Source of the DNA: a bacterium HR17 | GTDB lineage: Bacteria; Armatimonadota; Fervidibacteria; Fervidibacterales; Fervidibacteraceae | Reading direction: 5' to 3' | Length of the DNA: 64,000 nt | Assembly: GCA_002898575.1 (NCBI GenBank) | Contig: BEHT01000005.1 | Location: 1 to 64,000 of the forward strand | Shown: piece by piece, positions 1 through 8,278 of the stretch | How the letters are laid out: each line of letters begins with the position of its first letter | Numbering within the stretch: position 1 is the stretch's first letter | Program-made: the position numbers and the translations under genes | Notes under the pieces: model-generated | The model's database searches: none | Told to the model about the DNA's origin: nothing | Seen by the model: only the letters and a program-made list of their open reading frames with translations

Positions 1-177
<177 letters not shown>

Positions 178-191
178 AGTCAAACACCTCC

Positions 192-1028
192 CTAAGCAAG
201 GTCGTTTGGTGTCGCTTCCTCCTTAGGAGGAGCGGTTGACAAACGGACGACCAACTCTGGCTGCAGCAATTCTGTGCCTTCCGGTCTCACCCCCTTTTGC
301 AAAGATTCGTAAAGTTTCTGAACAGCACGGCGTCCCAGTTGCTCCACGGGTTGCCGCACTGTTGTCAAGGGTGGATCCAAAAATGCGGCTGATGCAGGGT
401 CATCAAATCCGACCAATGAGACTTCCTGAGGAACGGTAACACCACAGCGTCGCAAGGCTTGGAGGGTTATCAACGCCATGTCGTAAGTAGCGCCGAAAAT
501 TGCGGTGGGCAAGGAGATGTGGCTTAACAAGTGACTCATCCATTGAACAGCCGTTTCTGGTGAGCCACAAGGGAAAGCCGGGTGCAAGATTGCCCAGTAA
601 GGCTTCAGCAGCATGCCTTTTTCATCCATGAATTGCTGAAATGCTTCCCATCGCCGTAGGGGGTCACAACCGCTCAATGCCAAGTTAACGATAGCGATTT
701 GCCGATGTCCTAAAGACCAAAGGTGCTCCAATGCTTGTCGAACGCCAGCAAAGTTATCGGTGTCCACACAAGGAAGGTTTTCATCGGAGAACGAACAAGA
801 AGTTGCCACGAACGGAATTCTTGCCTGCCACATGGCGCGCAAAAAAGGCTCGTGAGCGACATATGGGGCTAAAGCAATTACGCCATCCACTCTTGTCGTT
901 TTTACAAAGTCGCCGATGTGGTCGGGAGGGCAATAGTGAAATAGCAACCTTATCTCCAAATCGGCTGCCGCGCAACTGATACCTCGCAGTAACGGTCCCC
1001 AATAGATGTTGTCTTGGGTCTGGTTCAT
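192..1028 (-). pseudogene. LacI-type sugar-sensor domain that has lost its DNA-binding domain
   Basis: The 278 residues align closely with residues from about 115 to the end of the regulator at 3767-4906. Both have DNIYWGPLLRGIS at the start, PCVDTDNF in the middle and VSLVGFDDPASAAFL near the end. This is the periplasmic-binding-protein-like effector domain of LacI/GalR regulators. The N-terminal winged-helix GntR domain of the paralogue is absent. The sequence just upstream instead reads, on the other strand, as the tail of an unrelated membrane protein. The reading frame is otherwise open and well conserved, so it may still make a free sugar-binding protein. I think a deletion removed the 5' end. 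A functional, deliberately short protein is the alternative. Confidence 0.75.
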
Positions 1029-1041
1029 ACCTCTTTGCCTT

Positions 1042-1140
1042 GCGCCGACTCAGTGGGGCGCATTGGCGGTCGCTATCGCGTGGGGCACTTACCTCGTCCT
1101 CGCCGTCATTTACGGTTGGCTCCTGATGAACGGGCAGTAG
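1042..1140 (+). pseudogene. 3' remnant of a membrane protein gene
   Basis: In one plus-strand frame this stretch reads as a hydrophobic helix (ALAVAIAWGTYLVLAVIYGW) followed by a short tail and a TAG stop. It has the look of the last transmembrane segment of an integral membrane protein. No start codon or ribosome site belongs to it, and it butts against the broken 5' end of the regulator at 192-1028. The likely reading is a deletion that joined two gene fragments in opposite orientation. The family cannot be named from about 33 residues, and a chance hydrophobic frame is possible. Confidence 0.35.
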
Positions 1141-1234
1141 AGTGAGTGCGGCGCGTTACATCCTTTCCGCGTGGCACGGTAAAGAATGAGAGATAGGATC
1201 ACCTTCCTGCTTTGGGGAAGGCGGTAACAAAGGT

Positions 1235-2506
1235 TTAAGCCCTATTTGCATGAGGCGTTCGGGAGAAGAAATGGGCCCTCTTCAAGCCCCTTTGCAGCGT
1301 GGAGTCGCTTGCCATCCAACGCCAAACCCGACCACTACGCAAGTTCTCTATCATGATGAGTGTGATACCTTGGTCAATGCCTAAAGTGTCTGTCGCCCAC
1401 CAGTTGCGGTCTAAGTTGAAGGCGTCCCGAAAGCCATAACGCCCCCAAAGGCGTTTGCTAAACCGCTCGCGGAAAAAGCGCAAAGCAGCAATGCATTCTT
1501 GAGGAGCGAAGGGGAGGGAACCTGCAGCGGCGCATGGTGCAACTGTGCCGTCATGCCAACCCTCCTTCGCTCCGTAGGCACGGTAACCGTCGGGACCGTC
1601 GCAGGCTGTCAAGCCCCATGAATTAGAGCCGTAACTTTTAAAGCGATCAGCGTGGTCAATGCAAAATTGACGGTTAGCCAAGGTTGCTTGGACAGCACTT
1701 TCCCAATAGTCGGCATAGCGGTCACGCCACTTCCGAAAATCCACAAAGGCATGGCTGTATTGGTGGGTAAAAAGGGGCGGACAATCCAAATAGCGGTAAC
1801 CTTTATATTCCGTCCAGTTGCGCTCCCAAGCGTCCCAACTTTCTTTGGGTAGGGAGAAAGTTGGAGAGCCTAACCCGATCAGATACATGAACATGTGCTC
1901 GGCATACTTATCCCAGCGGGCAGGCAAAAAACCTTCCTCAGGTGTCCAGCCCATCGTTAGAGTCAATTGCCCATCGCACATCCATCTCCAATCCACGCGC
2001 TCTTCTATTTGCTTTGCCAACTTTTGTATTTGTGGGTGGCTAGAGAAAGCCTCTTTAACGACTAAAACGCCCGCCAAAAGCCAGGCGGTGTCCACCGAAG
2101 ACAACTCGGACTTCCACTTTTCTTGGTAGCGCTCGCCCGTTCGGAAGTCAAGGAAGTGGTAGAAGAAGCCATGGACCTGTTCGGCTTCGTGGGCGAAGAA
2201 ACGCAGAGCGGCGAGGATGACATCAAGGGCTGCATCGGCTGAAACCCATTTACGGGCGGCAGCGATAGACCATGCCACCAAACCGAAACCGGTTGCAGCG
2301 ATGCTGGCAGGTGCGTCTGGTCGGTCACGGTCCCGCACCAGACCATTGCGAGGGTTAGTCTGTTCCACAAAGTAGTGGAAGGCAGATCGCTCCAGTTCGT
2401 CCAGAAACTCACCATCCGTGTAGGAAAGGCACCGGGTATTCCCAGCCGAACCGATCATGTTTGCCACTCCAACGGTTAGGTAATGCAAGAACACCCGGCG
2501 CGTCAT
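1235..2506 (-). CDS. Glucoamylase-like glycoside hydrolase (COG5368 / GH144-related), putative Tat substrate
   Basis: The 423 residues resemble the 'putative glucoamylase' family (COG5368, Pfam Glycoamylase), to which the GH144 endo-beta-1,2-glucanases belong. Typical stretches are DTAWLLAGVL, WTPEEGFLPARWDKYAE, FTHQYSHAFVDFR, SWGLTACDGPDGY and WATDTLGIDQG, which build an (alpha/alpha)6 barrel. The N-terminus has TRRVFLHYL, a close match to the twin-arginine export consensus, although the hydrophobic part is short. The start ATG has GGGGAGG nine bases upstream. It stands between two regulator and pseudopilin modules, which suggests sugar-controlled glucan degradation outside the cytoplasm. 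The substrate (beta-1,2-glucan or other) cannot be read from the sequence. Confidence 0.8.
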   Translation of the reverse strand: MTRRVFLHYLTVGVANMIGSAGNTRCLSYTDGEFLDELERSAFHYFVEQTNPRNGLVRDRDRPDAPASIAATGFGLVAWSIAAARKWVSADAALDVILAALRFFAHEAEQVHGFFYHFLDFRTGERYQEKWKSELSSVDTAWLLAGVLVVKEAFSSHPQIQKLAKQIEERVDWRWMCDGQLTLTMGWTPEEGFLPARWDKYAEHMFMYLIGLGSPTFSLPKESWDAWERNWTEYKGYRYLDCPPLFTHQYSHAFVDFRKWRDRYADYWESAVQATLANRQFCIDHADRFKSYGSNSWGLTACDGPDGYRAYGAKEGWHDGTVAPCAAAGSLPFAPQECIAALRFFRERFSKRLWGRYGFRDAFNLDRNWWATDTLGIDQGITLIMIENLRSGRVWRWMASDSTLQRGLKRAHFFSRTPHANRA

Positions 2507-2533
2507 TTCCTTGGACCTCCCCCCTTGGCGGTG

Positions 2534-2740
2534 CTATCTTCTTGAAGGCGCTATCCCTTGTTGCTTCTGTGGGACAGGGGGAAAGGGGCTGAACCGTTGT
2601 TTGGCTTCTGGCGGGAGTTGTTCTATAGTGACCATCTTTGGTCCGCCGAGCAGGCGACGCCCCCAAATCACGGCGATCAGCAGTAGCACGACAAGGATGA
2701 CACCGATGAAAACCGGCGTCGGGACCTCGCGGCGCAGCAT
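2534..2740 (-). CDS. Small single-pass membrane protein following the pseudopilin
   Basis: This 68-residue protein has one transmembrane helix (VFIGVILVVLLLIAVIWG) close to the N-terminus, then a basic patch and a Pro/Gln-rich tail with the local motif VTIEQLPPEAKQRF. It starts at ATG 2740, seven bases after a GGGAGGTG site that almost touches the stop codon of the upstream pseudopilin, so the two are surely one transcript. I do not recognise a named family. Its position suggests an accessory of the pseudopilin, for example an assembly or anchoring partner. Confidence 0.75.
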   Translation of the reverse strand: MLRREVPTPVFIGVILVVLLLIAVIWGRRLLGGPKMVTIEQLPPEAKQRFSPFPPVPQKQQGIAPSRR

Positions 2741-2755
2741 CACCTGTCACCTCCC

Positions 2756-3655
2756 TTATCGTCCAACACACCGCTGGGGAATGACGCTCTGATCGTCCTG
2801 AATGGAATACTCGTGAGGGCAAGCATAGCCCCATCGCATCGCTTTGGCGTGGCCGTCAGCGAAAGTGGCGTTGGTGGATCGCAGGAACGGCGCAAATTTA
2901 TCAGGGTCGGGGGGATTCATGTTGATCGTCCAGGCTAATTGTTGCGTCATGGGATAGGCGACAGTTGTAAACCCCCACTCAAATTGCCCGGAATCGTTGA
3001 AGATGTCCAACTCGCCGCCTGCTTTCAGGTTGGAGTCCACAGCGTTGACGATCGTTCGCGTTTCGGCAGGGCGGGCAATCATCGCAAGGTGTACGGGAGC
3101 CCGACCCGCTGCGATGTTCCAAGGGAAGCCCGGCATGAACGCACCAAACCAACCCCCACCTGGACCACACCAGCTATCAAGTGAGGCCGTCGTTCGCGGC
3201 CAACACCCAAACCATTCCGCTGAAACAGCGCCGTAAGAAATAGGCAAAGCCCGTTGCCCATCAGGTAACCGCATCACCAACGCCCCATGAGCTCCAAAAT
3301 GCACCCATTGGGCGGTATTCTCGTTCCACAAAAGGGCGAACTTAGGGGAGACAAATATTTGGGCGTTTCGGACATATGGCAAAAGTAAAGCCGGCCAATA
3401 AACGAGTGGACCGGGGTCCATGCCGAACCCCCACCCCCACCAACCGATGTTGCTGACACCCGGACAATGCACTTCGTCGTAATCTTGGTTGTATTGCATC
3501 GTCGCTAAGCCCATTTGCCGCATGTTGCTTAAGTCGCTGGCTTGGCGCGCCTTCTCGCGAGCCTGGCTGAACACGGGAAACAGAATGGCTGCTAGGATCG
3601 CGATGATCGCGATCACTACCAGCAGCTCAATCAAGGTGAACGCCTCCCGCTTCAT
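2756..3655 (-). CDS. Pseudopilin with prepilin cleavage motif and H-X9-DG type C-terminus (DUF1559-like)
   Basis: The 299 residues begin [19 protein letters not shown], a very short leader cut before Phe, followed by [18 protein letters not shown] large C-terminal domain ends with [15 protein letters not shown], the signature of the prepilin-type processing-associated H-X9-DG domain. The protein should be processed by PilD-type peptidase, N-methylated, and sit in the envelope. It is rich in Trp, Phe and Gly, which would suit carbohydrate contact, but that is inference. It lies downstream of the hybrid regulator and upstream of a 68-residue membrane protein, probably co-transcribed with the latter. 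Confidence 0.92.
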   Translation of the reverse strand: MKREAFTLIELLVVIAIIAILAAILFPVFSQAREKARQASDLSNMRQMGLATMQYNQDYDEVHCPGVSNIGWWGWGFGMDPGPLVYWPALLLPYVRNAQIFVSPKFALLWNENTAQWVHFGAHGALVMRLPDGQRALPISYGAVSAEWFGCWPRTTASLDSWCGPGGGWFGAFMPGFPWNIAAGRAPVHLAMIARPAETRTIVNAVDSNLKAGGELDIFNDSGQFEWGFTTVAYPMTQQLAWTINMNPPDPDKFAPFLRSTNATFADGHAKAMRWGYACPHEYSIQDDQSVIPQRCVGR

Positions 3656-3766
3656 GACAGGACACCCCCTTAATAGTTTGGTTTGCGTCCTTTCAACGGC
3701 AGACGGCTTGCTGAGAAAAAGGCATAAGCCTCGTCACGGTGAAACACCTCCTTGAGGTCTTGAAGT

Positions 3767-4906
3767 TCAACTATCCCCCCGTGGTGGGGCAGTGGATGAC
3801 CGCACGACCAACTCTGGCGGCATCAACTCCGTCCCTTCAGGTATGACCCCTTCTCGCAAAGCCTCGTAAAGTTTCTGAACAGCCCGACGCCCGATGGCTT
3901 CCAACGGTTGACGGACGGTGGTCAGTGGGGGTTCCAAAAATGCTGCCGACGCTGGGTCATCAAAACCGACCAGCGATACCTGTTGGGGCACAGCAATCCC
4001 TTGCCGCTGGAGGGCTTTGAGGACAATCAGTGCCATGTCATACGCCGCTGCCACAATCGCCGTGGGCAACGGCACCGAGCAAAGCCACTCCTCCACCCCT
4101 TCTATCCAACGGTCTACTTCGCCCCAGCGGTAAGTCGTAGACAGGACTGTCCATCGCGGGTCAAGGGCAATGCCCGCTTTTCCCATCAACTCCTGAAAGG
4201 CTTCCCACCGCCGCAACAGATCAGTGCTCTGCAGCGCCAGATTAACGATGGCAATTTGCTTATGCCCCAGACCCCAAAGGTGCTCTAAGACCTGCCGAAC
4301 GCCCTCAAAATTGTCCGTGTCCACGCAAGGGAGACTGTCGTCTTCGTAAGCCGAAGAGGTCGCCACAAAGGGGAGACGGTCTCGCCGTAACTCGTTGAGC
4401 ACCGTTTCATCGTCCACATGGGGTGCCAAAACAATCAGACCGTCCACGCGTGCCTCGCGAAAGAGGTCACGGAAAGTGTCAGGAGGGCAATGGCGGAACA
4501 GCAACCGCACCTCTAAATCGCCAGCAGCGTAACTGATGCCCCGAAGGAGTGGGCCCCAATAAATGTTGTCTTTCGTCGTGAAAGCCCCTCCCCTTTGCGG
4601 TGTAGGGTGAGCCCAAACGACCGCAAAAGTTAGGGTTCCCCAAGTACGCTGCGCCTCTGGTTCGGCGACAAAGGTGCCCTTGCCTTTGATGCTGATAAGC
4701 CAGCCCTCTTTGACCAGTTCGGCGATGGCGCGGTCAACGGCAGGACGGTTGGTCCCCAACAAACGACACAACTCCAAACGCCCCGGCAGCACTTCCCCTG
4801 GCTTCAGGTCGCCCCGTTCTATGCTGGCTTTCAGCATCTCCTTAACCTGCCAGTAGACCGGCTTGGCATTCTGTCGGCTCACTCGTTGCAGTGTCCGCAA
4901 AGGCAT
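3767..4906 (-). CDS. Hybrid transcription regulator: GntR winged helix plus LacI-type sugar-binding domain
   Basis: Residues about 14-82 form a GntR-type winged helix (VYWQVKEMLKASIERGDLKPG, GTNRPAVDRAIAELVKEGWL, KGKGTFV). Residues about 110-379 form a periplasmic-binding-protein-like effector domain of LacI/GalR type, ending in LTTVRQPLEAIGRRAV. This arrangement is known from AraR-type repressors, where an arabinose- or other sugar-bound form leaves DNA. The likely effector is a sugar, perhaps released by the neighbouring glycoside hydrolase. The promoter region upstream is AT-rich and carries paired direct repeats and a palindrome, which fit autoregulation. A near copy without the DNA-binding domain is at 192-1028. 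Confidence 0.9.
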   Translation of the reverse strand: MPLRTLQRVSRQNAKPVYWQVKEMLKASIERGDLKPGEVLPGRLELCRLLGTNRPAVDRAIAELVKEGWLISIKGKGTFVAEPEAQRTWGTLTFAVVWAHPTPQRGGAFTTKDNIYWGPLLRGISYAAGDLEVRLLFRHCPPDTFRDLFREARVDGLIVLAPHVDDETVLNELRRDRLPFVATSSAYEDDSLPCVDTDNFEGVRQVLEHLWGLGHKQIAIVNLALQSTDLLRRWEAFQELMGKAGIALDPRWTVLSTTYRWGEVDRWIEGVEEWLCSVPLPTAIVAAAYDMALIVLKALQRQGIAVPQQVSLVGFDDPASAAFLEPPLTTVRQPLEAIGRRAVQKLYEALREGVIPEGTELMPPELVVRSSTAPPRGDS

Positions 4907-4922
4907 CTTGACCTACACCTTC

Positions 4923-5035
4923 CAACTTGCTAATTATATGCCTCAACTTGCTAATAACAGTGTAAATTACAGCCATAAGTTTGTCAATACTTGCTGTATT
5001 GTTGAAAACGGACAAAATTCTTGTAGAAACGGACA
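4923..5035 (-). promoter_or_regulatory. Control region of the hybrid regulator: -10 box, paired direct repeats and palindrome
   Basis: On the minus strand a TATAAT -10 box lies at 4933-4938; no good -35 is visible. CAACTTGCTAAT occurs twice, at 4923-4934 and 4944-4955, exactly 21 bp apart and bracketing the -10 box. Further up, AAACGGACA occurs at 5006-5014 and 5027-5035, again 21 bp apart. Between them CAATAC-TTGCT-GTATTG (4985-5001) is a perfect inverted repeat. Spacing of two helical turns suggests a dimer binding side by side on one face of the DNA. The region is much richer in A+T than its surroundings. That these are operators is inference. Confidence 0.5.
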
Positions 5036-5095
5036 TCATAGAAAAAGTGGGGCAGTAAAGGAGTTAGCGAGCGAGGGATAGAAGGCAGCAGGGGG

Positions 5096-6562
5096 TTAAA
5101 GGGTCAGCCATTCGCGCCCGTCCCGCTGCAGCAGGGCATCGGCTTCGTGCGGTCCCCAAGTGCCTGCCGCGTAGTTGGGAAAAGCAGGCGGGGGCAAAGT
5201 CTGCCAACGGCGCAAAATGGGCGTGACAATCCGCCACGCCGCTTCCACTTCGTCGGCGCGCATGAACAGCGTCTGGTCGCCCCGCATCGCATCCAGCAGC
5301 AACCGCTCGTAAGCGTCAGGGATGGGTGTGCCGAAGTCGGCGTAACGAAAGTCCAGCGGCACCGACCGCACTTGCATCCCCATCCCGATGACCTTCGCTT
5401 CAATCCGCAGGATGATGCCTTCATCAGGTTGAATGCGCAGTGTCAGCAAATTGGGCTTCAACTGCCCCGCTGTCTCTGGCGGGAACAGCAAATGGGGGAC
5501 AGGACGAAACTGGATGTGCACTTCCGTCACGCGTTTGGGCAAGCGCTTGCCCGTCCGCAGGTAAAACGGCACCCCTTCCCATCGCCAGTTGTGCACAAAT
5601 AGCCGCAGGGCGACAAAAGTTTCCGTCACCGATTGCGGGTGGACGAAAGGCTCTTCGCGGTAGGCGACGACTTTTTGCCCTGCGATTTCGCCCGCTCCGT
5701 ATTGCCCTCGCACGACATCTTCATCCACTTCATCAGGCTCAAACGGTTTGATGGCGCGCAGCACCCGCAATTTTTCGTCGCGCACTTCGTCGGCGCCCAG
5801 CGCGATTGGCGGCTCCATCGCCACCAGCGTCAGCAATTGAAACAGGTGATTGGGCACCATGTCCCGCAACGCGCCCGCCGCGTCGTAGTAACGCCCGCGA
5901 TGCTCCACACCGTCGCTTTCGGCGACCGTGATTTGCACATGGTCAATGTAGCGACGGTTCCACAGCGGTTCAAAAATCGTGTTGCCAAAGCGCAAGACCA
6001 GCAGGTTTTGCACCGTCTCTTTGCCGAGGTAGTGGTCGATGCGGAAAATGGCGCGCTCGTCAAACGCCGTCCACAGCAAACGGTTCAACGCTTTTGCGCT
6101 CTCCCAATCGTTGCCGAAGGGTTTTTCCGTGACGATGCGCACCCAACCGCTACTCTTGTTCAACCCACTTTCGCGAATGCCTATCACAAGGTCATCAAAC
6201 ACTTCGGGCGGCGTCGCTAAGTAAAACAGTCGGTTGCCGTCCAGCCGCCATCGTTCGTCCAATTGCCGAACGCATTCTCGCAACCGCTGCATGGACGCCG
6301 CATCACCGTAGTTACCTTGACAGTAGAACAAGCGTTCGCGCAACCACCACCACGCCACGCTTTGGGATGTGGCGTGCAATGCGTCTTGCAACGCGTCGCG
6401 AAACTGCTCGTCGTCCATGTTCGTGCGGGCAAAGCCCAAGACAGCAAAGCGCTCCGGCAGCAACCCTTGCTCTGCGAGACGCAACAGTGCGGGGGCTAAC
6501 TTCCGTCGCATTAAATCGCCCGATGCGCCGAAAATGACCAACAGATGCGGTTCTACGCTCAT
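5096..6562 (-). CDS. zwf: Glucose-6-phosphate 1-dehydrogenase
   Basis: The enzyme oxidises glucose 6-phosphate to 6-phosphogluconolactone with NADP, the entry step of the oxidative pentose phosphate route. The N-terminus has the nucleotide-binding FGASGDLMRRKL, and residues near 175 have the active-site signature RIDHYLGKETVQNL. Length (488) is normal. The start ATG has AGGTGAT five bases upstream. It is the last gene of a minus-strand run with an FGGY kinase and a mannonate dehydratase-like enzyme. No 6-phosphogluconolactonase or 6-phosphogluconate dehydrogenase is next to it. Confidence 0.96.
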   Translation of the reverse strand: MSVEPHLLVIFGASGDLMRRKLAPALLRLAEQGLLPERFAVLGFARTNMDDEQFRDALQDALHATSQSVAWWWLRERLFYCQGNYGDAASMQRLRECVRQLDERWRLDGNRLFYLATPPEVFDDLVIGIRESGLNKSSGWVRIVTEKPFGNDWESAKALNRLLWTAFDERAIFRIDHYLGKETVQNLLVLRFGNTIFEPLWNRRYIDHVQITVAESDGVEHRGRYYDAAGALRDMVPNHLFQLLTLVAMEPPIALGADEVRDEKLRVLRAIKPFEPDEVDEDVVRGQYGAGEIAGQKVVAYREEPFVHPQSVTETFVALRLFVHNWRWEGVPFYLRTGKRLPKRVTEVHIQFRPVPHLLFPPETAGQLKPNLLTLRIQPDEGIILRIEAKVIGMGMQVRSVPLDFRYADFGTPIPDAYERLLLDAMRGDQTLFMRADEVEAAWRIVTPILRRWQTLPPPAFPNYAAGTWGPHEADALLQRDGREWLTL

Positions 6563-6592
6563 CGCTTATCACCTGTGCTTGTGTGCTTGGCT

Positions 6593-8242
6593 TCAAAACT
6601 TCGCCATGCGTTCCCGTCGGCGCAAGTGCTCTTGATACATTTCGCGGTAGATGGCGAACTTGGTGCGGTGATACTCAAAGGTTTCGGGGCGCGGGCGCAC
6701 AATCTCACCCGTGTGGCACATCGCTCGCATCGCTGTCGGGATGTCGGGGTAGGCGCCTGCTGCGACCGCCGCCAGGATAGCCGTCCCTAACAACACCGCC
6801 TCGGGCTCCTTCGGCAGCCGAATTTCGCTTTCTGTGATGTCGGCGTGCTCCTGCAGCCACAGCGGGTTTTTTGTCCCGCCGCCCGTCGCATAGATGCGCC
6901 GCACGCGATGCCCGTGTCGGTTCATCGCCTCAATGATGTCCCGTGTCCCGTAAGCGACGGCTTGCACGGTGGCGTAGTAGAGTTTCGCGACGGCATACAG
7001 CGAAGTGTCCAAAGTCAGCCCGTCCACAACGCCTTTGGCGTAAGGGTCGGCATAAGGCGAACGGTTGCCGTGATGGAAGCCTAACACATGTAAATCACGG
7101 GTCAACCGCCATTGCAGCCCTGTCTCCTTTTGCAGCCGCTGCACAATGCCGTTGAGCACCCCGTAAACGGTCGTCTTTTGCTCCGCTGCCATTTGTTGCA
7201 ACTTCGCCGCTTGCGCGTTGTTGGTGACCACATAGTCAATCAACGCACCCGTCGCGCTTTGCCCGCCTTCCGTCAGCCACATATCTGGCACCATCGCCCC
7301 AAAATACGGTCCCCACACCCCCGGCACGAACTTCGGTTCGCGTGCGACGACCATATGGCATGACGAAGTGCCGCCGATCAGCGCCAACGCCGTTTCCAAA
7401 GTCTCCAACGGCGTTCCGTCCACACCTTCGTCTTCCCACACCGCACCGAGCAACCCGATGCCACCTGCGTGGGCGTCGATGATGCCGACGCCGACAGCCG
7501 TGTCCGTCGTTAAGCCTAAATGTTCCGCCGCTTCAGGTGTCAGGTTACCCGCTAAGGTGCCCATCGGGCGCACCTCATCGGTGACCCGTTCGCCGTCTAG
7601 CAGATCTGCTAAGCCAATTTGCTCGTAAAAACTTTTGTCCCACTGTCCTGCGTGCCCCAGATAAAGCCACTTGCACACGACCGTGCACAAACTGCGGACA
7701 TCGCGCCCTGTTGATCGGAAGACCATGAAATCGGCGAGGTCAAAAAACTTGCCCGCGTTGCGCCAAGTGGCAGGCAGGTTGTGTTTCAGCCACAGCAACT
7801 TAGGTGGCTCCATCTCCGGCGAGATGACGCCCCCCACATAACGCAAGACAGGATGTCGCGTCGCGTTGATGCGGTCGGCAAACTCCACCGCGCGATGGTC
7901 CATCCATACGATGATGTTCCAGCGCGGGTCACCTGTCGGTGAGACGGTAATGGGGCGAAAGTCTTTGCCCAGCGCCACCAGCGAACAAGTGGCGTCGTAA
8001 CTGATTCCGATGACCTCTTCGGGGCGCACACCTGCGTTGACGACGGCTGTCCGCACGGCTCGCCCGGTTGCGTCCCAAATGTCATCCGACGATTGCTCCA
8101 CAAAGTTTTCGCGCGGGTAGGCGATTTGGATGTTCTCAACGGCGTGCGCCACCATCGTCCCGTCCAGCGCGAACACCCCTGCCCGCACACTCAGCGTCCC
8201 GACATCCACGCCGATGACATACCCGGTCCGTTGCGCCGTCAC
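6593..8242 (-). CDS. FGGY-family pentulose kinase (ribulokinase-like)
   Basis: This is an ATP-dependent sugar kinase of the FGGY family, with the N-terminal phosphate motif GVDVGTLSVRAGVF and the C-terminal adenosine motif YATGGGTKNPLW. The stretches DATCSLVALG, WMDHRA and YVGGVISPEMEPPKLLWLK match the pentulose-kinase branch that includes D-ribulokinases. I choose GTG 8242 as start because GGGAGGTG lies six bases before it; an in-frame ATG ten codons earlier has no such site. That gives 549 residues. It sits between zwf and a sugar-acid dehydratase, so a role in pentose or sugar-acid use is likely; D-ribulose is the first guess for substrate. Confidence 0.88.
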   Translation of the reverse strand: MTAQRTGYVIGVDVGTLSVRAGVFALDGTMVAHAVENIQIAYPRENFVEQSSDDIWDATGRAVRTAVVNAGVRPEEVIGISYDATCSLVALGKDFRPITVSPTGDPRWNIIVWMDHRAVEFADRINATRHPVLRYVGGVISPEMEPPKLLWLKHNLPATWRNAGKFFDLADFMVFRSTGRDVRSLCTVVCKWLYLGHAGQWDKSFYEQIGLADLLDGERVTDEVRPMGTLAGNLTPEAAEHLGLTTDTAVGVGIIDAHAGGIGLLGAVWEDEGVDGTPLETLETALALIGGTSSCHMVVAREPKFVPGVWGPYFGAMVPDMWLTEGGQSATGALIDYVVTNNAQAAKLQQMAAEQKTTVYGVLNGIVQRLQKETGLQWRLTRDLHVLGFHHGNRSPYADPYAKGVVDGLTLDTSLYAVAKLYYATVQAVAYGTRDIIEAMNRHGHRVRRIYATGGGTKNPLWLQEHADITESEIRLPKEPEAVLLGTAILAAVAAGAYPDIPTAMRAMCHTGEIVRPRPETFEYHRTKFAIYREMYQEHLRRRERMAKF

Positions 8243-8278
8243 GGTGTTCACCTCCCTGTCAGGGGCGCACATTTTTTG

